A stretch of DNA of 64,000 nucleotides from Ruminiclostridium cellobioparum subsp. termitidis CT1112 (lineage in GTDB: Bacteria > Bacillota > Clostridia > Acetivibrionales > DSM-1351). Numbering within the stretch: the stretch's first letter is position 1; every line of letters starts with the position of its first letter. Positions 1-8,991 of the stretch are shown here, piece by piece. The notes beneath the pieces are model-generated. The model was not told where the DNA came from and searched no databases. It saw only the letters and a list, made by a program, of their open reading frames with translations. The DNA is taken from assembly GCF_000350485.1 (NCBI RefSeq), contig NZ_AORV01000028.1:1-64000 (forward strand), given 5' to 3'. The translations under genes were made by a program, and so were the position numbers.

Positions 1-286
1 CCTTTGCATTTTCGGGTGTGATATCGTTTACGAAGGAGTATATGTTTTCACATTCCCTGGTCAATTCTTCCTTGTACTCCGCAACTGTTTTACACTGCTT
101 ATTGGGAGTCTGTTTAGGAAGCAGTTTTACCGTATAGGCAAAACCTTTAAATTCCATCCCGGGCCTTAAAGGTTTCATGTTTGGGTTCATTGAACCGACA
201 TTCACCATTCCCAGGGCATCCATGGCATCGGATAAATCCGCACATCTGTACTTTCTTAATTCGTTGATCAGTTCAGTTCTTGTCAT
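1..286 (-). CDS. RraA-like family protein (partial, C-terminus off the left edge)
   Basis: The visible 95 codons start with MTRTELINELRKY and continue CADLSDAMDALGMV, the usual N-terminus of RraA-like proteins. This family includes HMG/CHA-type aldolases and oxaloacetate decarboxylases as well as the RNase E regulator RraA. ATG at 286 is preceded by AGAGAGGGG, a good ribosome binding site. It is the last visible gene of the sugar-transport operon, 43 bases after the permease gene, so an aldolase or decarboxylase acting on a sugar-acid intermediate is more likely than RNase E control. The substrate cannot be read from the sequence, and the metal-binding region lies outside the window. Confidence 0.75.
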   Translation of the reverse strand, partial: MTRTELINELRKYRCADLSDAMDALGMVNVGSMNPNMKPLRPGMEFKGFAYTVKLLPKQTPNKQCKTVAEYKEELTRECENIYSFVNDITPENAK

Positions 287-329
287 AATAAAAATCCCCT
301 CTCAATTTTTAGTTTTATAATTTTTTATT

Positions 330-1208
330 TTAATAAATGCTTTCCTTGTACATTATTTTTTTCATGCCCATTGTGAGCAGCATTGCCATGACAAAAATTA
401 TAATGGCTATGACATTTCCATAACCGATATTAAAGTTCTGGAATGAATTTACGAAAAGGTGGAGCGGCAGCAGTTCGGTGGAATGATTGGGACCTCCGCC
501 TGTCATTACATAAACCAGATCAAAGGAACGTAATGCACCCACTGTCTGAAGGATTATTACCATTTTTATGATATCCCAGGACAGGGGTATCACCATGTGG
601 TAAATCATTTTTATTCCGCTTGCCCCATCAATTGTGGCACTTTCTATTACCTCATGGGGCATGTTCATAAAGCCCGAGTTGAACAAAATAACCTGAACAC
701 CGCATGAATTCCACGTCTGAGCTATTATTACCGCAATTAACGCCAGAGCCGGACTGGACAGGGGCGGTATATAATTTTCAGCCTGTCCTATTGCCGCCAT
801 AAAGGGTTTTAACAAACCCATTCCCGGACTGTAAATATAATTCCATATAAACCCTACTGCTACTGAGGGTAAAACTGTCGGTACAAAAAATACCACCTTG
901 TAGAAGCGATAGCCTCTCATCTGGAGGTAGACCATGTACCCCAATGTGAATCCGAAAATAACCTGCAGTAATGTAGTTGATACCATAAATACCAGTGAAT
1001 TCCCCATTGACTTCCAAAATAGCTGTGATGCAAATACCGACCTGTAATTATCCAGACCCACAAATCTGCTGGATGCCAACGTATCCCACTTAAATGTACT
1101 GAGAACCACCGATTGTCCGATAGGATACAGGACCAGATATATATAAATCAATGAACCCGGTACTAAAAATGCCAAAATTACCCAAATGTTTTTTTTAGTT
1201 ATATTCAT
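330..1208 (-). CDS. Carbohydrate ABC transporter permease (MalF/UgpA type)
   Basis: This 292-residue integral membrane protein has about six hydrophobic segments. It carries the binding-protein-dependent permease signature in its second half (the EAA loop around ESATIDGASGIKMIYHMVIP), which docks on the ATPase. It is one of two permeases for the sugar-binding lipoprotein encoded upstream. I place the start at the ATG (MNITKK) at 1208 because GGAGG sits five bases upstream; a longer frame lacks a site. The gene lies 28 bases after its partner permease. No ATPase gene is in the operon, which is common in Firmicutes sugar transporters sharing an MsmX-like ATPase encoded elsewhere. Confidence 0.9.
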   Translation of the reverse strand: MNITKKNIWVILAFLVPGSLIYIYLVLYPIGQSVVLSTFKWDTLASSRFVGLDNYRSVFASQLFWKSMGNSLVFMVSTTLLQVIFGFTLGYMVYLQMRGYRFYKVVFFVPTVLPSVAVGFIWNYIYSPGMGLLKPFMAAIGQAENYIPPLSSPALALIAVIIAQTWNSCGVQVILFNSGFMNMPHEVIESATIDGASGIKMIYHMVIPLSWDIIKMVIILQTVGALRSFDLVYVMTGGGPNHSTELLPLHLFVNSFQNFNIGYGNVIAIIIFVMAMLLTMGMKKIMYKESIY

Positions 1209-1236
1209 ATAGACCTCCACTGCCAATCTGCATTAT

Positions 1237-2133
1237 CTATCCCTTTACAGCCCCTGCAATCATTCCCTTTTCGATATTTTCCTGTGCAAATATATAGAAT
1301 AGAATACTTGGGATTATAGCCATCATAATACCTGCAGCCAATTGAGTATATTCCGAGTTGAATTCCGTAATAAAACCAATCAGACCAATGGGCAATGTTT
1401 TAAGCTCCGGCTTGTTCAGCATCAGCATGGACACAAGAAGCTCATTCCAGCAGGCCAGAACTGACAGTACCGCTATTGTTACAATACCGTCCTTGGAAAG
1501 AGGTACGATTATTTTCATAAACAGCTTCCAGACCGAACAGCCGTCTATAAATGCACATTCCTCCAGTTCCTTCGGTATGGAACTCATAAAGCTTTCTAAT
1601 ATAAATATGGAAATTGATATACGAAATGCCCCGTAGATTAAACCTAAAACACTTAAATTATTGTACATCTCCCACTTTCCCACCATCATATAAAGCGGAA
1701 TAATAGCTGAGTGAATGGGAATCATCATTCCCGCAATAATTGTATAGTATATGATTTTTTTTGCTTTGAAATTATACCTGGCGAGAACAAAAGAAATAGG
1801 TGTAGTCGTAACTATTGTAATTATTATTGTTAAAAAGGTTACATAAATACTGTTCAACATATATGTATCAATTTTAGAGCCCTTCCATGCCTTGGCGTAG
1901 TTTGAAAATACCCACTCCTTCGGCGGCCCCCATGTATTTACCGTAAGATCTGCCTGTGTTTTCATTGAAGAGAAAAACAACCACACCAAAGGAAGTAAAA
2001 TGACGAGAGCACAAATAGTCATAAATGCGTAAATCAGTCTTTTCGTCGCTTTATTGCCCACTTCCAATTGAGGGTTAGGTTCCAGCGACTCTTCATTGCT
2101 TTTGTTCTTGGATAACCGGTTAAAAATCCTCAT
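1237..2133 (-). CDS. Carbohydrate ABC transporter permease (MalG/UgpE type)
   Basis: This 298-residue membrane protein has a hydrophobic N-terminal segment (IYAFMTICALVILLPLVWLF) and the conserved EAA-type loop (EECAFIDGCSVWKLFMKIIV) near residue 190. These mark the MalG side of a CUT1-family sugar importer. The start at 2133 (MRIFNR) follows GAGGGGGG; an upstream extension of 25 residues has no ribosome binding site. It sits between the solute-binding protein gene (81 bases upstream) and the MalF-type gene (28 bases downstream). The usual C-terminal segment of MalG-type permeases (AAGIMMAIIPSILFYIFAQ, then GMIAGAVKG) is intact. Confidence 0.9.
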   Translation of the reverse strand: MRIFNRLSKNKSNEESLEPNPQLEVGNKATKRLIYAFMTICALVILLPLVWLFFSSMKTQADLTVNTWGPPKEWVFSNYAKAWKGSKIDTYMLNSIYVTFLTIIITIVTTTPISFVLARYNFKAKKIIYYTIIAGMMIPIHSAIIPLYMMVGKWEMYNNLSVLGLIYGAFRISISIFILESFMSSIPKELEECAFIDGCSVWKLFMKIIVPLSKDGIVTIAVLSVLACWNELLVSMLMLNKPELKTLPIGLIGFITEFNSEYTQLAAGIMMAIIPSILFYIFAQENIEKGMIAGAVKG

Positions 2134-2213
2134 TTTTTCCCCCCTCATACGTTGATTCTCCGGTTTTACGGCATATCCGTCCCACCGGATATGCCTGTAT
2201 AACCACATATGCT

Positions 2214-3605
2214 CTATTTTCCTCTTGCGTAGTCTTCAGCCGCTTTTTGAACTTCCGCAATGGCTCTTTGCACATCAAATTCTCCCGTGATCATTCCGGG
2301 CATTGCTGTCTGCTTGATGGCAAGGTCGACTGCAGGCGGTGCAATTGCATCCATGGAAGGTATGTAGGATGTGGCACCTCTGTATGCTTCTATAAGCTGA
2401 TTCATAACCGGGGATACTTTTGTTTTATCGTAATCGGCATTTCCTGCGTAAACAAATCCTCCCTTTTCCATAATGGGTACGTTGAATTCAGGACTGACTA
2501 TATTTTTTACAAGGTTGATACATGCCTCCCTTTTGGCATCAGGCAAATCATTTGCCACAAAGAAACCGATTATGTTACCGCCTACATTGACTTTTGTATC
2601 ACCGTTAGGACAGTCGGTAAATACCGGGAAGTCGACACGGGCAATCTTATTTACAAATTCATCTCCGCCTGCGGTTGCGAAATTACCGGGTTTCCAGGCC
2701 CCTTCGTAGTACATGGCGGCCTCACCTCTTGCAAACATCTGATCTGCTTCGGTTGCGCTCATTCCAAGTACCCCCTTGGGATATGCACCGGCATCGATCA
2801 TTTGCTTGAATTTATTCATTGCATCTGTAAATCCATATTTCGGATCCTTCCAGCCTGTCATTGCATCCCCCAAAGTAAGGGCATTGAAGTTATCCAGACC
2901 TGCAGACCGTGCCAGCAATGCCGACGCCAGCCAGGCAAATCTGCCGTCCTTACCTCCTGTGACCAGAGGAGAAATTCCCTTTTCTTTTATTTTAGGTATG
3001 AGTGCAAGGAACTCGTCGAAGGTCTGAGGCGGATTCCAGCCATATTTAGTAAACATTTCAGTATTGTAGTAAAGACCGTCAATGGAGCCTTCCTGCGGCG
3101 CCATCATTATTTTGCCGTCATCGGTAGTGGCAAAATTCAGGGATACTTCACTGAACCACTGCTTAAATTCCGGATGTTTTGGATCATTGTACACCGGAGC
3201 CCAGTCGATTATTTTGTCATCCTTTATAAATTCACGGGCATAGCTCAGGATACACCAGGAAACATCAGCCGGAGTGCCTGCTGCCATCTCAACCGTCAGT
3301 TTTGTCCTGAGATCGGCACTTGGCAAGGCATCATGGGTAATTTTTACGTTGGGCTTTTCCTTTTTATAGGTCTCCAAAAGTGCTTCGATTGACTCGTATG
3401 CAACCGAGCCGGCAGTCCAGGATGTCATCAATCTGATATCAACCGGTTCATCGTTGCCGGCGGCAGAGTTGGAAGCCGCCCCCGATGCTGACCCGCTGGA
3501 AACCGCACTGTCATCCTTGCTTGTACCACAACCGGAAAAAGTTGCCGACAGCATTGCAGTGACCATAGCAATAGCTAATACTTTTTTAATTTTTTGGCTA
3601 ATCAT
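2214..3605 (-). CDS. Sugar-binding lipoprotein of ABC transporter (family 1 extracellular solute-binding protein)
   Basis: This 463-residue secreted lipoprotein starts MISQKIKKVLAIAMV and has a lipobox ending in GC (ATFSGCGTS, cysteine near residue 27), then a Ser/Ala/Gly-rich linker. The mature part resembles family 1 solute-binding proteins for oligosaccharides, with typical segments such as GTPADVSW, PQEGSIDGLYYN and FARGEAAMYYEG. Start ATG 3605 follows AGGAGGAG. The gene heads the transport part of the operon and lies 53 bases after the PPC-domain gene. The ligand is unknown; neighbouring glycosidase and transketolase genes suggest a plant-derived sugar or oligosaccharide. Confidence 0.92.
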   Translation of the reverse strand: MISQKIKKVLAIAMVTAMLSATFSGCGTSKDDSAVSSGSASGAASNSAAGNDEPVDIRLMTSWTAGSVAYESIEALLETYKKEKPNVKITHDALPSADLRTKLTVEMAAGTPADVSWCILSYAREFIKDDKIIDWAPVYNDPKHPEFKQWFSEVSLNFATTDDGKIMMAPQEGSIDGLYYNTEMFTKYGWNPPQTFDEFLALIPKIKEKGISPLVTGGKDGRFAWLASALLARSAGLDNFNALTLGDAMTGWKDPKYGFTDAMNKFKQMIDAGAYPKGVLGMSATEADQMFARGEAAMYYEGAWKPGNFATAGGDEFVNKIARVDFPVFTDCPNGDTKVNVGGNIIGFFVANDLPDAKREACINLVKNIVSPEFNVPIMEKGGFVYAGNADYDKTKVSPVMNQLIEAYRGATSYIPSMDAIAPPAVDLAIKQTAMPGMITGEFDVQRAIAEVQKAAEDYARGK

Positions 3606-3658
3606 ATTTCTCCTCCTGAAAAATTTAATATTCAAACCCATAAGGGACCAAATACAGC

Positions 3659-4087
3659 TTACTTTTGAGTAAGAATTGCTATATTATCCCGGTCTTTTAC
3701 TCTGTGAAGGTCCAGTCCCGAAACCTCCAGCAAAGTTATTTCAACCAGGTACAGTACCTCTGTGCCATGCTCCAGATGCCCTGTGTATGTTTTCTCCAGA
3801 TCCGATATAACCATGTGGAAATGCGGATGGCCGTCAACAACCACACCTTGCAGTGATGCGAGTTCCAGGGGTTTCTCAACTGTTACGAACTCGTCGACCG
3901 GTTCTCTTTCCATCCCGGTGACCCGGTGGAAAACCGCTTTTTTCAGGGAGCCTATGGCTCCGGTAATTATTGCGTTTTTAACACCGGCAGCAGCAAGTTC
4001 CTGCTCTACACTTTCCAGCAGCAGTTCTCCTCTTTTTAGATTCAATACTATTACACGGCCGGTGCCTTCTCCAATAAACCTTACCAT
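3659..4087 (-). CDS. PPC (DUF296) domain protein
   Basis: This 142-residue protein is one PPC/DUF296 domain. The diagnostic centre is a His-rich motif (GHPHFHMVISD) followed by GHLEHGTEVLYLVEITLLEV. In plants the domain is fused to AT-hooks; bacterial stand-alone members are small trimers of unknown function. No AT-hook is visible. A good site (AGAGGTGAATAAATA) precedes ATG 4087. It is the first gene of the operon that continues into the sugar-binding protein, two permeases and the RraA-like gene, so a metabolic or ligand-sensing role linked to the imported sugar is plausible but unproven. Confidence 0.8.
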   Translation of the reverse strand: MVRFIGEGTGRVIVLNLKRGELLLESVEQELAAAGVKNAIITGAIGSLKKAVFHRVTGMEREPVDEFVTVEKPLELASLQGVVVDGHPHFHMVISDLEKTYTGHLEHGTEVLYLVEITLLEVSGLDLHRVKDRDNIAILTQK

Positions 4088-4353
4088 TATTTATTCACCT
4101 CTTTTTCAGAAATTTTCAGATGCTGGCAACAACTGAGTTTACCTGCTTTTGACTTGCTTTCCATAGTTAAATTATAAGAAAAAAACAGAATCACTAAAAT
4201 GGACTCTGTTCATAATTTATTAACTATTTTATGATGTTTCAGTTTTTACTCCCGCCATACCTCTTCCACCCTTTATCAGCATGAATTATTTTAAGATTTT
4301 CTTAACGATTTTTATACGGATATTTATTTTATATCTGAGATACCGTTAAACGG
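4088..4353 (-). promoter_or_regulatory. Promoter region of the transporter operon with candidate YesN sites
   Basis: This 266-base gap holds a TATAAT -10 box on the minus strand (4171-4176) with no good -35 box, as expected of an activator-dependent promoter. Two similar motifs lie upstream: TAACTATTTTATGATGTTT at 4221-4239 and GAATTATTTTAAGATTTTC at 4283-4301. A nearly identical motif recurs upstream of the cupin operon at 12187-12205. The YesN gene ends immediately next to this region, so these may be binding sites of its AraC-type DNA-binding domain. This is inference from motif recurrence. Confidence 0.45.
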
Positions 4354-5991
4354 CTAATTATACAAATTATCACTCACGGTATTTTTAATGAATTCGGTTG
4401 GTGAGCACCCGGTAATTTTTTTAAATATTTTGCTGAAATAACAGGCATTTTCGTAGCCCAGCAGGTAAGATATTTCATAAATCTTACGCTGGCCGTCTTT
4501 CAGCATCTTTTTAGCTTCATCTATTTTTACTTTGTTAACATAATCTGTAAAACACATTCCGGTATATTTGGTAAATATACTGCTTAAATAACCTGCACTG
4601 ATATTCAGGCTATCGGCTACCTCCTTTAGTTTGGGAGTACCCATACAATTATTGATGATGTATTTTTTGGCTCCCCAAACCAGATTATGCTTTTCATCGT
4701 CATGCTTTCTGCCCAGGAAATTATTCATTCTATTCCTGTAGTTTTCAATGAATTCCAGGATCTCCCGGAGTGTTTGCAGTTTGTATACTGTTTCAACGGC
4801 AGGTTTGTCTTCAATCTGTGCCTTGCTGTCTATCTGCCACTCCTCACCCAGGTGTATATCACACAAACAGAAGGTCTGGTTGCACAATTCATAAATTTCA
4901 TGTTTAGACATATTTGCGCTTTGAATATTATAAACAATCGAATCGAAAATATTGTTTATAAGCGTCAAATCGCAAATTTCAATAGCTTTTGGCAGGCTTT
5001 CCTTCAGGTTGATCTGTTTGCTGCCATAGCCACTATTCTTTTCTGACACATCGTCGAAGAAAATAATACTGCCGTAGCCTTTGTAAAACAGTATGTCCAT
5101 TGCCTCTTTTGCCTGGGCTAAAGCCTGGGGCAGGCTTAAATAACTGTCATAGGTATCGCTGATGCTTATAGCCGCATCGATATTAATGTACTTTTTCAGC
5201 ATCTCCAGCATTGTATTCCCCATTATTTTTATTTGCCGGTCAGTCTCGTGGGATTTGGCAGGCACTTCGGGTGAAAATACCATAACATAAGCACCAAAGG
5301 ACAATTTCAAAAAATAGCAGTTGAAAAATTCGTTGCCGATTTCATTTAATATTTCAATAATCATAAAATCCAAAAGCTTTAAATCCTTATCGTTATATTT
5401 GCTTTCGGTCAGATAGAGATTTGTATTGACCAGCCCCACCTTCATCATGGCCTCATTCAGTTCCAGCTTCATGGAAGGAAGCTTGGCATCAATGTATTTC
5501 CGGTCGTCAAAATTGTTTTCAAGTATACTTTTTAAAAATTCCTGGCGCATGATGGAGGTACTCTGAGTATCGTAAACAATGGGCATGGTTTCGTCATTTA
5601 TCTTCTTATTGCTGGATATTATTTTTTCCTTTACATTTATAAGCATTTCCTTCATGGACTCTTCACTTATATTCAGCTTTAAAATGTAATCCCATGCTCC
5701 ATACTTCATTGCCTGCTTTACAAGATCAAACTCATTGTAACTGCTCAATATTATAAAAGTGATATCCGGATTGTATTCCTTTGCCTTTCTCATCATATCT
5801 ATCCCGTTCATTTTGGGCATAACGATATCTGTAATTACCAGATCGGGCTGGTATTCCTTAATAAGTGACAGGCCGTGTTCGCCATTGCTCCCTTCGGCAA
5901 CCACTTTAAAACCCATATCCCTCCAATTGACCAAGGAGTTTATCCCCACTTTCACAAGAGTTTCATCTTCCACCAACAATACTTTTAACAT
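4354..5991 (-). CDS. yesN: YesN-type response regulator with AraC DNA-binding domain
   Basis: This 545-residue protein has an N-terminal receiver domain with acidic residues VEDE (8-10), phosphoacceptor Asp55 in VITDIVMPKMNG and the conserved Lys in YILKLN. A long central linker of about 300 residues follows, and the C-terminus (about 440-540) carries an AraC-type double helix-turn-helix (EVADSLNISAGYLSSIF and ISYLLGYENACYFSKIFK). These regulators activate nearby sugar transport operons on a signal from a YesM-type kinase, whose gene lies 73 bases upstream. The ABC transporter operon follows downstream, so it is the most likely target. Confidence 0.93.
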   Translation of the reverse strand: MLKVLLVEDETLVKVGINSLVNWRDMGFKVVAEGSNGEHGLSLIKEYQPDLVITDIVMPKMNGIDMMRKAKEYNPDITFIILSSYNEFDLVKQAMKYGAWDYILKLNISEESMKEMLINVKEKIISSNKKINDETMPIVYDTQSTSIMRQEFLKSILENNFDDRKYIDAKLPSMKLELNEAMMKVGLVNTNLYLTESKYNDKDLKLLDFMIIEILNEIGNEFFNCYFLKLSFGAYVMVFSPEVPAKSHETDRQIKIMGNTMLEMLKKYINIDAAISISDTYDSYLSLPQALAQAKEAMDILFYKGYGSIIFFDDVSEKNSGYGSKQINLKESLPKAIEICDLTLINNIFDSIVYNIQSANMSKHEIYELCNQTFCLCDIHLGEEWQIDSKAQIEDKPAVETVYKLQTLREILEFIENYRNRMNNFLGRKHDDEKHNLVWGAKKYIINNCMGTPKLKEVADSLNISAGYLSSIFTKYTGMCFTDYVNKVKIDEAKKMLKDGQRKIYEISYLLGYENACYFSKIFKKITGCSPTEFIKNTVSDNLYN

Positions 5992-6064
5992 GATAATCCC
6001 CCTTTTAAAGCTTTTCCTGCCCTGTTCCCTATTTATGTAAAGTTTTAAAACTAATGCAGGATTT

Positions 6065-7822
6065 TTACTCCCTGGGAATCAATATTCTGACGATACTATA
6101 TTCCAGGTATTTGCTTTCAAATGACAGACCGTACTTCTCTCCGTAGGTCAATTTTATTCTTTCGTTTATATTCACCAAACCCACACTGTTATATCTCTCC
6201 CCGCGGGCTTTGTCCTTTTGCAGTATTGTTTCCAACCTATCCTGTGGAATTCCCACTCCATTGTCACGGATTTCGATAAGAATGTCACTTTCATCAACAA
6301 GTCCCGCACTGATTTCCAGCATACCCAGACCTTTTTTCCCTTCAAACCCATGTACAATTGAGTTCTCAATTATAGGCTGCAAAGTAAATTTAGGTATTTT
6401 ACAGGATAACAGCTCACTGTCAATGGAATAGTTAACCTGAATCAAGCCTTTTTTCCTTATCTTTTGAATGGTTAAATACTGATCCAGAAGACTTATTTCC
6501 TCCTCCAGGGTGATATGGTTCATGGCTCCCTTGGAAGTCTCCTTGAGCAATGCCCCCAGCGCAGTGGCGGTTTCATATATTCCATCGGCTTTTTGTATCA
6601 TTGCCATAACTTTGATTGAATTGAGGGCATTGTAAACAAAATGCGGATTTATCTGGCTCTGAAGTACTTTGAACTCCAACTCCTTTTTGGCATTTTCATC
6701 ATTTTTCACCTTTATAAGCAGTTGATTTATATTTGTTGCAAGCTGGTTTATCCCCTTTCCCAGCTCACCTATTTCATCATTTCCCTCCAGCTCGGGCTCC
6801 ACATGAAAATTACCTTTTGAGATGCAATCCATACGGTGCATTATCCTTCTCAGAGGCTTGGTTAAATTGCTTGACAGAAATATTGTAAACAAACAGCAAA
6901 CGGTTATGGTTATCCCCAGTATAAGGAAGGCAATTTTTGTGGCATTCGTGCGCTGTTCTTCAATAAAGGAGTAATCGACAAGCTGTACAATCTGGTAATT
7001 GGAGTATGCCGACTTATGATAAACAACAAGAACCTTTTTTCCAAAAACTTCAGAATAAAAATTTTTGTCATTTTGTTCAGGTATTGATATGGATCCGGAC
7101 AGGTCCTGCCCCAGCAGTTTATTGTCACTGGAATAAAGACATTTGTTCTGCCCGTCCATTATCAGGAGCAGGTCATTGTCAGGAACTTCGAAATCTTTTA
7201 TGCTGTACCGGATCAAATCCGGCGAAATGCCTATAACCTGCCAGCCAATGGTCTTCCTGGAGTCGGAGAATATGACTTTTCTGACAAAGGGTATAAAAAA
7301 ATTATTATATCTCTCTTTTGCAAGATTTTCTTCTATTCCGGCACAAACAAAGACTTCAGAGTCCTTTCCCTTTTGAAACCAGTCTGCAGCCTTCATTTTG
7401 TTTATATCAATGAAATCCGCTTCGGAGTATAGCTTTAAATCAACCTCGTTCTTTCCTTCAATTATGACCGAAACCACATATCTTCCTATGGATGAATTTG
7501 TAATCCTGCCGTTGATTTCCTTGTACGCTGCAGATATGTCATAGTCAAAATTATAGTTGGAATCGCTATAATCCCTTATTAGTAGCTTGTCCAGATTCCT
7601 GTTAAGGTACAGCCAGTCGGACAGGTCCTGGCACTGCTGTATTTGTCTGTCTATATTGCTGAGTATGTATGTCAGATTATTCCGGGTATTGTCTATAATA
7701 TTTTTTTCAAGCAGGTTTTTTGTATAATTGGAATAATAGAAACTAATGCAAAGTGATACCAGAATAAACACAATACTGAAATATAATATGAGCTTGTTTT
7801 TTAAAGTATAGGGATTTAACAC
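6065..7822 (-). CDS. yesM: YesM-type sensor histidine kinase
   Basis: This 585-residue membrane sensor has a transmembrane helix near residues 8-28, an extracellular domain to about 295, a second helix (IAFLILGITITVCCLFTIFL) and a HAMP linker. A His_kinase domain with the phospho-His in QSQINPHFVYNALNSIK precedes a HATPase with DNGVGIP. I place the start at GTG 7822 (translated VLNPYTLKNK) because GGAGG lies eight bases upstream; a frame 28 codons longer starts in sequence without a site. It pairs with the YesN gene downstream. The sensed ligand, presumably an extracellular sugar or the liganded binding protein, is not evident. Confidence 0.92.
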   Translation of the reverse strand: MLNPYTLKNKLILYFSIVFILVSLCISFYYSNYTKNLLEKNIIDNTRNNLTYILSNIDRQIQQCQDLSDWLYLNRNLDKLLIRDYSDSNYNFDYDISAAYKEINGRITNSSIGRYVVSVIIEGKNEVDLKLYSEADFIDINKMKAADWFQKGKDSEVFVCAGIEENLAKERYNNFFIPFVRKVIFSDSRKTIGWQVIGISPDLIRYSIKDFEVPDNDLLLIMDGQNKCLYSSDNKLLGQDLSGSISIPEQNDKNFYSEVFGKKVLVVYHKSAYSNYQIVQLVDYSFIEEQRTNATKIAFLILGITITVCCLFTIFLSSNLTKPLRRIMHRMDCISKGNFHVEPELEGNDEIGELGKGINQLATNINQLLIKVKNDENAKKELEFKVLQSQINPHFVYNALNSIKVMAMIQKADGIYETATALGALLKETSKGAMNHITLEEEISLLDQYLTIQKIRKKGLIQVNYSIDSELLSCKIPKFTLQPIIENSIVHGFEGKKGLGMLEISAGLVDESDILIEIRDNGVGIPQDRLETILQKDKARGERYNSVGLVNINERIKLTYGEKYGLSFESKYLEYSIVRILIPRE

Positions 7823-7995
7823 GCTTGAAACCTCCAGATAATAGAGTATCCTTTCAATGGTGCATGAATTCAAGTGATTTGTGGGTTTATTATACCACAA
7901 ATCCAAAGCTGTCTACATTACAAAAAGATTTCCAGGATCCGGCATATTAACTCCCCTCCGGATCTTAGAAACCTTAAAAGTAATTGATTTTTTAA

Positions 7996-8949
7996 TTATA
8001 TAAGCTTGTAGCTTTTATTCTGTTTCATTATTTTTTGTACCTTTTGATAAATTGCATTTTCGTCCAGTGAATATTTGGTCAACAGCTGCTCGTAGCCGCC
8101 TGATTCGGCATAGCCGGTCAAGCCCATGCTATGTACCGGTACCGGATAATTCCGGGAGAGCACTTCTGAAACAGCACTTCCCAATCCTCCATACACACTG
8201 TGTTCCTCCACTGTCAGCACTATACCCGTCTGTTTTGCACAGTTGATAATCAATTCCTCATCAAGGGGCTTTATGGTATGGATATTTACAACTTTTGCAC
8301 AAATGCCCTTCTCCTCAAGCATGCGGGCTGCCGCCAGGGATTTTTGCACCATATACCCGGTAGCTATGATTGTCATATCCGACCCCTCTTTAATAACAAC
8401 CCCCTTGCCAAGCTCAAACTCATAGCTGTCATCATAAACAATTGGATTTGCATTCCTGCTCAGGCGCATATAAACGGGACCCTTGTATTTACCGCAGGCA
8501 AATACCGCCTTTTCGGTCTCGACCTGATCACAGGGAGAAATAATTGTCATATTGGGCAGGGAACGCATACAGGCTATGTCAAAAATTGCCTGATGGCTTG
8601 CGCCGTCATATGAATCCGACAGGCCCGCATAATTTCCAATCAGTTTAACATTTAAGGAATCATATGCAATCAGGCTGTTTATGGGATCCAGGCCTCTTGT
8701 GGTCATAAAAACCGAAAAGGTATTTACAAATGTATTAAAGCCGCTGACAGCAAAGCCGGATGCCATAGCCACCATATTGATCTCCGAAATTCCTACATTG
8801 AAATATCTATCTGGGTACTTGCCTCCAAATAATATACTTTTGGTAGAATTGCCCACATCGGCCTCAAGTACAACAATATTTTCCTGGATTCCTCCCATTT
8901 TTACAAGTGCATTACCGTATGCATCCCTCATAGCAATTTTTTCTGCCAT
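7996..8949 (-). CDS. Transketolase, C-terminal subunit (split transketolase)
   Basis: This 317-residue protein matches the pyrimidine-binding and C-terminal domains of transketolase. It has the region around the catalytic Glu (FNVGISEINMVAMASGFA), SDSYDGASHQAIFDIACMRS, and a C-terminal transketolase domain ending VYGGLGSAVSEVLS. It works with the N-terminal subunit encoded 42 bases upstream as a two-subunit thiamine-diphosphate enzyme. Start at MAEKIAMRD (8949) follows TGGAG; a TTG nine codons earlier is less likely. Split transketolases in catabolic loci include apulose-4-phosphate transketolase of apiose pathways, which would fit the apiosidase-like neighbour, though a general pentose-phosphate role is possible. 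Confidence 0.9.
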   Translation of the reverse strand: MAEKIAMRDAYGNALVKMGGIQENIVVLEADVGNSTKSILFGGKYPDRYFNVGISEINMVAMASGFAVSGFNTFVNTFSVFMTTRGLDPINSLIAYDSLNVKLIGNYAGLSDSYDGASHQAIFDIACMRSLPNMTIISPCDQVETEKAVFACGKYKGPVYMRLSRNANPIVYDDSYEFELGKGVVIKEGSDMTIIATGYMVQKSLAAARMLEEKGICAKVVNIHTIKPLDEELIINCAKQTGIVLTVEEHSVYGGLGSAVSEVLSRNYPVPVHSMGLTGYAESGGYEQLLTKYSLDENAIYQKVQKIMKQNKSYKLI

Positions 8950-8991
8950 CTGAAAACTCCATTCCGCTGCTTTCAATCAGCTCAAAATTCT

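Noticed and set aside
2247-3392. Long plus-strand open frame (381 codons) opposite the sugar-binding protein gene
   Set aside because: It is the antisense shadow of a well-supported gene, is rich in Cys and His with no domain, and lacks a ribosome binding site.
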